Positions 9,008 through 15,229 of a stretch of DNA of 15,229 nucleotides are shown one piece after another. The stretch is from assembly GCA_009602725.1 (NCBI GenBank), contig WELB01000064.1:373319-388547 (forward strand), written 5' to 3'. Made by a program: the position numbers and the translations under genes. Every line of letters begins with the position of its first letter. Position 1 is the first letter of the stretch. The notes below the pieces were generated by a model. The model did no database searches, had not been told where the DNA came from, and saw only the letters and a program-made list of their open reading frames with translations. The stretch comes from Spirogloea muscicola (Eukaryota > Streptophyta > Zygnematophyceae > Spirogloeales > Spirogloeaceae).

Positions 9008-9463
9008 CTACAAAGTCGAGAGATTGAGCTTATTACATGTCAGTCCCTGGGAGTTGCCCACTGCATGACGAGAAAGTCGGTCAGATAAAGTGGACAGTGA
9101 AACTTGCGCAACGGATATTATGCCATTCTCTCCATGTCTGATGAGTTGGTCAGAAGTACGCATCTGGAAGCTCATGGTCAAAGCTATCAACTGCAATATT
9201 CAAAGCTCGACTGAGTTGAGTTTATTATTAGTCTCAGGAGGCGCCCCGGATACTGAGAGTTTTAGAAGGAGAGAAGACGTAGCCGGCTCTTCTCAAGGAA
9301 TGTATTAGTGTGGCAGAGAAATAGGTTCAAGAGTCCACTGCATGCCTCTTTCTTGCGACAGGATGCTGCCGAGAACGTCAACCAGCGCTGTGGTGAGATG
9401 CAATTTAGCTGGAAAATTGCCTTGTCGTCAGCCGGCTCCTCGGCCTGTAAAAGTTGCCAGCAT

Positions 9464-9514
9464 TCAAGCATCAAGTGAGAGGTCCATTTCGGCCATTTGC
9501 AGATGTTTATGGAG
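9464..9514 (-). CDS. Alternative terminal exon of the 10677-9580 gene
   Basis: After a 65-base intron (donor gtattg at 9579, acceptor cttgtcag ending at 9515) this 17-codon segment reads LHKHLQMAEMDLSLDA and then TGA. It continues the preceding amphipathic helix (SVNNLIAE) in heptad-like fashion, which makes it an attractive C-terminus. It competes with the stronger-looking acceptor ttttacag 66 bases further on. Confidence 0.3.
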   Translation of the reverse strand, partial: LHKHLQMAEMDLSLDA

Positions 9515-9579
9515 CTGACAAGTAGGTGTATGAAGGCTGTAGAAGCAGGCATCGTCAAGTAGTGAAAGCATCACAATAC

Positions 9580-10677
9580 CTCTGCAATGAGATTGTTCAC
9601 ACTCTGCAAAGCATGTAGCACAGCTTCTTCATCTACTAGCCTTCTCTCCTCTGTTGTCCCAGCCCTGTCAGCTGGGTCATTGCAATTTGCCTCCAGGTTC
9701 AAATTTGTGTACAGGACCCTTTCAATCTCAGCTTTGGGCTCTGTCTCAGCAAGGAAGCTGTCCTCCAAGCAGAGCAGGTCCACCTCCTCGCCTTGCTTGC
9801 TAGCTTGCTTGCCCTCAGCTTTCTGTGCATCAGCAGTTGACTCTGTCTTCACTGACTCCTCCTTGATGTCCTGGTTTAAGGTGATTGGCAGCCTTACTTC
9901 TTCTCCACCAACCTGAGCTCGGGAATCAGCAGCTGTGTCCACGTGACTCTCCTTGCAGGTTAGCGGGAGTGAGCAGAGGAGCCCTGGAGCACACGGGGCT
10001 GTCTTATCAATCTGAGGGGTGTTCCCATCTGGCTGCACTCTGCGTGGTTGACATTCACTGCGGAATGGCGGTGATGTCAGTGGCACAACCTTGGCGACCG
10101 GGCTCGTGGACGATAACTGGCCGCCAACGGAAGCGCTGTTCCTCAATGCGTCAGGCAAGGTGCGACATCGCCTCTTCCCTGACCACGGCCTGCAGCGTTC
10201 ACACTGTCTACTTGCCTCGGCGCTGCAAGCATCATCGAGGGGCTGGTCTGCAGGGGGTGGAGGCTTGTAGAGGTCCATCAGCACCTTCAGCCTTCTCCTG
10301 GACCTGCATTGGCTCCGAGCCTGCCTGACAACCTTGACGGCGTTTGGCGAAGCTACGAACGGCAAGGACGCAGCAGTTGTCGCTCGCCACCCTCGTTTGC
10401 CACTGTGGCCTGGTGGAGAGGGATCCAGCACCTCGCCAGCCCCGATAGGGGGGCTCTGGCCCCCTGTTTCAATGGTAACAAGTGTCAAGCTGAAGTTGCA
10501 GGTATTGATCAAAGAGCAGACAAGTACGAGCTGCAGTGCTACTGGTGTGGAAGATACTGACATCGTCAAAATGGAAGGGGCTGGGGTGGCGGCACCTGCA
10601 AGCTGCTGGGCAGCATGGGCCGCCGCGTTCTTGATGATAGACGACGTGCATTTCCGCTTGCGCCGCTTAAGAGCCAT
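9580..10677 (-). CDS. Basic/acidic low-complexity nuclear-like protein, N-terminal exons
   Basis: Start ATG at 10677-10675 in a good context (gcagccATGGC), beginning MALKRRKRKC, a basic nuclear-localisation-like cluster. First exon 10677-10596, donor after GCAG; second exon 10463-9580, acceptor aaacag, donor gtattg; phase 1 matches across the 132-base intron, and removing it deletes a hydrophobic, T-rich stretch that looks like translated intron. The exons encode about 322 residues: a basic part with RSRRRLKVLMDLYKPPPP, a Ser/Pro/Arg-rich middle, then an acidic part with DIKEESVKTES (two ΨKxE SUMO-consensus sites, IKEE and VKTE) and EEVDLLCLEDSFLAE, ending in an amphipathic helix RLVDEEAVLHALQSVNNLI. 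Two acceptors keep phase 0 next: 9514 (reads LHKHLQMAEMDL, then stops at 9466-9464) or about 9448 (reads AEEPADDKAIF). The first would end the gene here; the second could lead to the exons from 9007. Family not recognised. Confidence 0.45.
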
Positions 10678-10993
10678 GGCTGCTGAGCGCCGCCGAAAGA
10701 GCACTCACGATGCTGACTTGACGATGTGCTCGGGCTCGCCGCCTGAGCGTGCATCAGCGGTGCCGCGTGCCGAGATCAGCCACTTGCCCTGGCCTTCAGT
10801 GCAAGACGAAGATATGCTGAAAAGCTGTCTGTATCGGCTGCTGTGCAAGCCATGTCGCAAAATCATGGTCCAAGTGCTACTGCAAGTGTTCCCGGCTCTC
10901 ACCTGCGACTTCCTGACGGCTCATCGAGCAGGGTACCAACTAGGCCAACTGGACCGCTCCAAGGCAACCATTGCGCTCAGATACTGCCAAGTA

Positions 10994-11307
10994 ATAGCGT
11001 TCAGATGTCGCGAGCGTGCGTCGGCTGGCCCGGGAGGCGCCCGCAGATGAGCAAGTGACGAGGCGGACGACACGGTGCGCTCAAGCCGCGTGGGAGGCCC
11101 GCCGCCGCCCGCCGTTCCGAAGGCCACGGCTGGTGTTGACAAGGCTGCCGCTCGCAGCCGGACTCGGGAGCTGGACGGGAGGCGGACGAGGGCGGGGCTG
11201 CGGGACGACGACGCCGCGAGCGCCGCCGCGTGCGCCGCCGCCGCCGCCGCCGCCGCCGCGGCCGCCGCCGGAGGGGGCGCGAGAGCCGGAGGTTGAGGGC
11301 GGCTCAT
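10994..11307 (-). CDS. Possible first exon with alanine/serine-rich N-terminus
   Basis: An ATG at 11307-11305 preceded by aaacacaaactg opens a frame reading MSRPQPPALAPPP, a run of about a dozen alanines, then Ser/Arg-rich sequence (SSSRSPALVRLPSSS) and RSRHLNAITW before a possible donor gtatct near 10993. Composition is like a plastid or mitochondrial transit peptide, but a polyalanine run translated from a GCC repeat can arise by chance. I could not connect it in phase to the exon at 10677. It may be 5' UTR of that gene instead. Confidence 0.22.
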
Positions 11308-11510
11308 CAGTTTGTGTTTTCGGAGCTCCCCGGGGCGCGGGAAGCGGGGGCTCTGTGTCGGGGCGGGGCGGACGCTCGTCGGGCGCCGGACGCTTCCCGC
11401 GGCCCGCAGCGCGAGCGCGTCTGCCGTCGTCGGTGGCCCGACGCTCTCCGCGGACCGCTCGGCCCCGGGGCTGGTTGGGCGGCGGTGGCCCCTCTCCATT
11501 TGGACTTCAT
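11030..11510 (-). promoter_or_regulatory. GC-rich island, likely promoter or first-exon region of the minus-strand gene
   Basis: Base composition changes sharply: about 480 bases are strongly GC-rich and CpG-rich between flanks that are near balanced or AT-rich. A CCAAT box reads on the minus strand at 11599-11595, about 90 bases upstream of the island in that direction. The position, directly 5' of the exons starting at 10677, suggests a transcription start region. No TATA element was located with confidence. Confidence 0.35.
11221..11271 (+). repeat. (CCG)n trinucleotide run
   Basis: Nearly pure ccg/gcc triplets, interrupted by gtg and gcg, at the centre of the GC-rich island. On the minus strand one frame reads polyalanine, which explains several long open frames here. 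Confidence 0.75.
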
Positions 11511-13262
11511 TAAATCGTTCATTGCGGGCGAGCAATTTCTTCTGCCACTGATAGTTTCTTCTATCGACTCTTTTGAGCTGGCTATTCACATTGCATTGGG
11601 CTGGCTTCTTTTGATAGGCCGGGAGTCGTACGGGGAAAAAGCGGAAAATCCAATAATACGAGCTGCCGAGCCGCCTAGCCCCTAATTGACGGCTGACAAA
11701 TATCGTCTTGTCAATCGGACGGCTGCAAGCTATCCAGATCTCGATCGAATGGCTCAAAATGAGTTGTACGGCCCAGTCTGTGGGTGCCGTGAAATTCCGA
11801 AATGAGAGTGAAGTGATCCGAAAAGGGCGGCCAATCTCGATGAGGCCAACACTGTTGTTCGGGCCAAGAGCTAATGCAGAAAGTGGGGCGCCACACTCCA
11901 CGACCACACAATCCAAGCACTGTATCAAAGAATCGCACTGGCACAACATGGACCAGCCATTGTCCATGGAAGGTGGTGACCTGGAGGGGTCCTCCAGCCC
12001 TGGCCAACGAGCACACATTCCTGTTGCAGAACAAGGTGCGCATGCATGCAATACTGACGCTGTCTTAAGGTTTACATTCAGCTTCTCCACACATGTATGC
12101 TGAATGGTGCTAGCGATGGCGCCCATATCTACCAATACTTTGATCATTTGCCCCTAAATACAGCAGCTATGTGTTGAAGTCGCTGTGAATGCTTTGCAAT
12201 CTCGGTTGTAACAGCCATGTCACAGTCAAGGTCCTCATCTTGCACAAGGACAAATCAAGGCTGCTTAAAGGATGCTTCGATGTTCCAATTGGGAGACATT
12301 CCGAAAACGTGGGGTTTGCATATTCGCCGGCCTGTCTTGGTACACATCCTACCATTAGAATGACGTGGCAGACTTTTGACAGACGCCTTTGAATCTATCC
12401 CAAGCACATGTTGGTAACAAGTACTGTCATTGCTCAAGCAGCACTCAATGCAAGACAAGCGAATCATCTGGTACAGGAGCTGCACGATGACCACGACAAA
12501 CCTTGCTTAAGTGATCAATCTTGACTGAGCATTTACTGCCACAATCAGCCTCCTCCATCTGCAATTGCATACCAGCAACTGTTGATTGCAGCACCACAGC
12601 ACTTCGCATGCATTAGAAGAGGGCTTGTGCTGGTTTGAATGGATGTTGATGGTGGAGTGAAGTGCCGCAAGGCTTGTGACAACGCCTGCTACAGCCTTTG
12701 GGCACTGCGTAGCCCTTGTAAATTTGCCAAATGTGTGAGCAGGGTGTAAAAAGATGTCGTAATCAATGATATCAAAAGATTGTGGTGTCTGGACTTGATG
12801 AAGCACTTGCAGGAGCCATGCGATTTGTGTCACGTTGTAAATGCAGCAGGATTTTACATTTGATACGCTCATATAATTGCAAAACACGAAGTTGTTGCAT
12901 GGTCAGCATTGGGGTGCATATCATCAAGCAAGAAGTTCGATGTGAAAAGCAGGCAGCGGGCATGATTTGCAGTGGCATCATGACCATCTGAAGGAGACAT
13001 CAAGATGCACCTTCATGGAACAAAGTGACGGGGCACCTATGAGCAACTGCAGTCTGCTGTGGCACATTATTGATACTTCTCTTTGTCGTCTACCAAACGA
13101 AGGAATCCTGATGATCTCAACCAGCTCTCCTTTTCCCTTCGAACTCTGTTCATTCGTTTCCTTGCCTGGCCAATCACAGCCATCGCCCTGTAATGGAAGA
13201 GTCTGTCTTTCCCTTTCATATTATCAGACAGTAATCATGTGTCCCCCTAGGCCTTTTTTCAG
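11511..13262. other. Mostly gene-free stretch
   Basis: No gene with consistent exon structure was found. A long minus-strand open frame covers 10921-12147 but mixes GC-island sequence with unrelated text and is not credible as one protein. The only recognisable trace is a possible retroelement protease fragment at 12064-12256. Short exon-like segments occur at 12880-12780 (minus) and 13090-13190 (plus, NPDDLNQLSFSLR), but they could not be joined in phase. Confidence 0.4.
12064..12256 (-). mobile_element. Possible relic of a retrotransposon aspartic protease
   Basis: In one minus-strand frame RLQHIAAVFRGK ends at a stop at about 12148, and in the next frame MIKVLVDMGAIASTI follows at once (12147 down), continuing VEKLNVNLK. 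The combination resembles the retropepsin start of Ty3-type gag-pol proteins, in which a short strand leads to hydrophobic-Val-Asp-Thr/Ser-Gly-Ala. Here Met replaces the Thr/Ser and a frame change breaks the strand, so any such protease is inactive. No reverse transcriptase follows in the expected direction; the GC island begins instead. Chance resemblance is possible. Confidence 0.28.
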
Positions 13263-13566
13263 CCAGTGCATAGGAGCGTGCGTCAGCTCTGCGTCACACT
13301 TAGGAGCCTCCACAAGGAAATCCATGCTTTGCTGCAACATCTGCAGGCTGTGATTGCAAGGCGGGTCATGAGTTGTGAGTCCTGCTGGATTGCTGTGCCA
13401 TTGCCTGCAGCAGCGACGATCAATGTCTCCTGCTACTGCTGCCGCTCTGCTGGCACATCAGGCAGTACTTCAGTACCATATTGACAAATCATGTGCACAT
13501 GTTTGGGTCAGCAGGCAAAGCAGAGCAACCTACCGCACCAGCCAAAGCAAGCAGAAATTGGAGCAA
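13263..13566 (+). CDS. Two exon-like coiled-coil segments of an unidentified gene
   Basis: Segment 1 is 13263-13374, after a strong acceptor (ccttttttcag) and before an exact donor (gtgagt at 13375). It reads SVRQLCVTLRSLHKEIHALL and HLQAVIARR, a good amphipathic helix. Segment 2 is 13411-13566, after acceptor ttgcctgcag and before donor gtacta. It reads ATAAALLAHQAVLQYHI, then a Cys/Ser/Arg-rich part, and ends SQSKQKLEQ. Phases at the junction disagree for the best donor (phase 1 against 0); a donor at 13364 (gtcatg) would fix this. No ATG, upstream exon or family is identified. Confidence 0.33.
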
Positions 13567-13683
13567 GTACTACAGTCTGACAAATGATATCAATCAATAG
13601 CGAGCCAAGCATGAGTTGCGCCACAGTCAGCTTGCACCGTCTGCCTTCTGGCAGGCTCAATAGCCTGCATGATATGGCCATAG

Positions 13684-13750
13684 CTCTGCCACGATCAGCT
13701 GTTCAGAGAGCAGATTCACAGATTGCTAGGGCTTGGAAGTTGTGCTATCT
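13684..13750 (+). pseudogene. Candidate third exon cut off by retrotransposon sequence
   Basis: After acceptor tatggccatag the phase 0 reading is LCHDQLFREQIHRLLGLG, which would follow SKQKLEQ of the previous segment in frame and continue the helix. At about 13745-13760 composition jumps to GC-rich sequence belonging to the minus-strand retroelement, and no donor is visible first. If the exon is real it was truncated by the insertion. Confidence 0.22.
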
Positions 13751-14108
13751 GGAGCAAGACCTGGCGAGTGCGGCGCCCTCGTCAGCATCCGCCCCTCCAC
13801 GACTCGCCGGCGGCTGTGCACCAGGCCTCCCTGCCAGTGCGCCGTGGCGGTCTGGTCCCAGGTCGCCGCTCCCGATGTCCACGCGCTTCGTCTGGCATGG
13901 TCGTCGCGTGGTGGTTGTTGCAGGCGGCTGCGGGCGTGGAGGCCGGCTCGCTGCCCTTCCAGGCGGCTCTCGGCTCGACCCGGGACGTGCTGCTTGCGGG
14001 CCACCCCGCCGTGGCACAGCGGCCAGCTCCCGTCCGCGCACCTCTCGCGCAGACCGCCGACCTCCGGCACAGCTGGAGTCCAGGGGCCACCCAAGCAGAG
14101 AAGAAAGA

Positions 14109-14143
14109 GCTCGCCCATTGAGGATAGAAGAAGGCTCGCCCAT
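14109..14143 (-). repeat. Short direct repeat in retroelement 3' UTR
   Basis: The 10-mer gctcgcccat occurs at 14109-14118 and 14134-14143 with purine-rich (gaagaa) sequence around both. Two 25-base-spaced copies just downstream of the ORF2 stop. Confidence 0.6.
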
Positions 14144-14153
14144 AAAGAAAGAG

Positions 14154-14172
14154 GGGCTGGCAAAGCCAGCCC
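14154..14172. repeat. Perfect hairpin, 8-bp stem and 3-base loop, in retroelement 3' UTR
   Basis: gggctggc-aaa-gccagccc is a perfect inverted repeat about 90 bases after the ORF2 stop codon on the minus strand. In non-LTR elements a 3' UTR stem-loop can be what the element's own reverse transcriptase recognises; that role is inference here. Confidence 0.6.
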
Positions 14173-14262
14173 AAAAAGAATGGACAATGTCCAAAGCCGA
14201 AGAATGAGAAGCCGAGGAAGGACTCCTCTACTCTACCAATCACGACAACATACTAGGGAAGC

Positions 14263-15228
14263 TCAGTACCCGCGTCCTGCGCGCGTGTGGACAGCGTGGG
14301 CAAGGGATCGCTGGAACGATACCGCCAAGCGCATGCGAAAGACCTGGGCGAGCGACCCGGCGGCGTTGAAGCCGGGCAGCGCCCCGGGCGGACCCGACCG
14401 CCGATCAATAGCCTGACGAGCAAGCCGCTGGAGGAGATCCAGCCAGCGGCTGCCGAAGGCCCCGTGAACATCTATCGCCAGGGCCGCGAACTCATCACCG
14501 ACCGGGTGATCGGCATATTTTTTCTCTTTTGCCCGGGCTGCCAGGCCGATCGCATGCCCTGCAAACGACGCCGACCTGGTGGGGTTGCCGGAGTCGTAGC
14601 TGTCCGATGTCACCACATCAGTGATGATGCGGGGACCGCCGCTGGGCAGGATAGCGACCAGGTCGGCGCGCCGGGTGTGCGACCGGCCGTCCTCGCCCCG
14701 CAGGATGGGCATGACTGAGGAGCACTCCACCGCCACCTTGAAGCCCGCCTCTATGAACACCCCCTGCATACCATCGCGCAAAAGATCATGGGAAGCGGTC
14801 CTCTCGCCTCCGTGGGCGCAACGGAGCATGTGCGCGGCCAGCTCCGCAGGGTCGGCGTGCCGGGCGCCGCACTCGCACTGTGTGACACCTGTAAGGCAGG
14901 GAGGGAGGAGCCCCAAGAGCCGATGCACCGCCGTCCGGTAGACCTCGTCGGGCATGGTAAGTGCGGCATAGAGTGGGAGCGCTTGGAGCCACGCCGCCGC
15001 CCCAGGGGAAGAGGCGGAGAGAAGCCGAGCACGCCCGCGAACGTCAGACGGAGGGAGAAGCTCCACCGCCTGGTCGGAGGCCGCCTTCTCGACCAACGCC
15101 GTGAAGCGTGCCTGAGCCCGCAGGTCTGGAGTGTGGGCGAGGTGCCGGAAAGGAACAGTCTGCTCGGACATGTTGGGGTGGACCTGCAGGAGCCTGTCGC
15201 GGGCAGTGCGGAGGGCGACTTGGAAGGG
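14263..15228 (-). CDS. Retrotransposon ORF2 C-terminal domain: zinc motif and nuclease-like region (5' partial)
   Basis: Minus-strand frame open from the window edge (PFQVALRTARDRLL) through an internal Met at 15171 to TGA at 14265-14263; at least 321 residues. It belongs to the region after the reverse transcriptase in non-LTR elements. Visible motifs, counted from the internal Met: CECGARH...HMLRCAHGG (about residues 100-122), the Cys/His knuckle typical of this region; HDLLRDGMQGVFIEAGF, matching the RHN..RD..L...GF block; RRADLVAI, then IITDVVTSDS, in the place of the R-P-D-L and D-V-T-V strands; AKEKKY; and a late LLQRLARQAID helix. RADL plus ITDVV fits a degenerate PD-(D/E)XK restriction-like fold, but the catalytic Lys is not clear. 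The frame is intact within the window, so this copy may be fairly young. Confidence 0.68.
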   Translation of the reverse strand, partial: PFQVALRTARDRLLQVHPNMSEQTVPFRHLAHTPDLRAQARFTALVEKAASDQAVELLPPSDVRGRARLLSASSPGAAAWLQALPLYAALTMPDEVYRTAVHRLLGLLPPCLTGVTQCECGARHADPAELAAHMLRCAHGGERTASHDLLRDGMQGVFIEAGFKVAVECSSVMPILRGEDGRSHTRRADLVAILPSGGPRIITDVVTSDSYDSGNPTRSASFAGHAIGLAARAKEKKYADHPVGDEFAALAIDVHGAFGSRWLDLLQRLARQAIDRRSGPPGALPGFNAAGSLAQVFRMRLAVSFQRSLAHAVHTRAGRGY

Positions 15229-15229
15229 G

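Larger units (their letters stand above)
13745..15229 (-). mobile_element. Non-LTR retrotransposon, 3' portion (extends beyond window)
   Basis: A GC-rich block runs from about 13745 to the window edge. On the minus strand it consists of the C-terminal part of an ORF2-type protein (to the stop at 14263) and about 500 bases of apparent 3' UTR. The left boundary is set by the change in base composition. I see no poly(A) tail, terminal repeat or target-site duplication, so the exact 3' end is uncertain. The reverse transcriptase itself would lie to the right, outside the window. Confidence 0.6.

Noticed and set aside
10921-12147. Single 408-residue minus-strand protein
   Set aside because: The open frame mixes a possible protease relic, AT-rich flank and a CCG-repeat-driven polyalanine region; high GC explains the lack of stops in its second half.
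13733-14416. Plus-strand 227-residue open frame
   Set aside because: It lies opposite the retrotransposon 3' end in GC-rich sequence and has no recognisable composition or motif; a shadow frame.
1-15229. tRNA or rRNA genes, CRISPR array, bacterial operon
   Set aside because: No cloverleaf with a GTTCRA-type box, no rRNA-like sequence and no regularly spaced repeats were seen; genes are spliced, so a bacterial origin is excluded for the recognised loci.

Overview
The window looks like nuclear DNA of a green-lineage eukaryote (alga or land plant). The 5' end encodes the C-terminus of a FAM32A-type spliceosomal protein with a plant-like tail. It is followed by a six-exon short-chain dehydrogenase/reductase (SDR) whose exons resemble, from memory, the plant At4g20760 type. 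One SDR intron carries TTTAAGGG-like repeats. Exons are GC-rich and short, split by GT-AG introns; nothing is operon-like.

Layout. 3-242 (+): FAM32A-like C-terminus. 265-2680 (+): complete-looking SDR gene, beginning almost directly after the FAM32A stop, with no in-frame ATG. 2681-3720: about 1 kb without a gene, holding one copy of a diverged repeat. 3721-5359 (-): candidate spliced gene of unknown family, modelled only by open frames and matching splice phases. 5675-10677 (-): one large or two adjacent spliced genes. The modelled exons keep a continuous frame through most junctions and encode a low-complexity, partly coiled-coil protein. It has a basic N-terminus, two tandem SUMO-consensus sites, a Cys/His cluster and two motifs resembling protein phosphatase 1 (PP1) docking sites (SILK-type GILK, then a KKLRF/FAD..G motif). 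About 11030-11510: GC-rich island with a GCC run, a likely promoter or first-exon region. 12064-12256 (-): weak, frameshifted trace of a retroelement aspartic protease. 13263-13750 (+): three exon-like coiled-coil segments that stop where GC-rich retroelement sequence begins. About 13745-15229 (-): 3' part of a non-LTR retrotransposon, with the C-terminal zinc and nuclease-like domain of its ORF2 open to the window edge.

Only the FAM32A, SDR and retrotransposon calls rest on recognised families. The minus-strand genes and the plus-strand exons at 13.3-13.7 kb were found by reading open segments bounded by GT/AG sites with compatible phase; boundaries are provisional. I see no operon, CRISPR array, tRNA or rRNA. 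The most interesting items are the putative PP1-docking protein and the FAM32A/SDR abutment.
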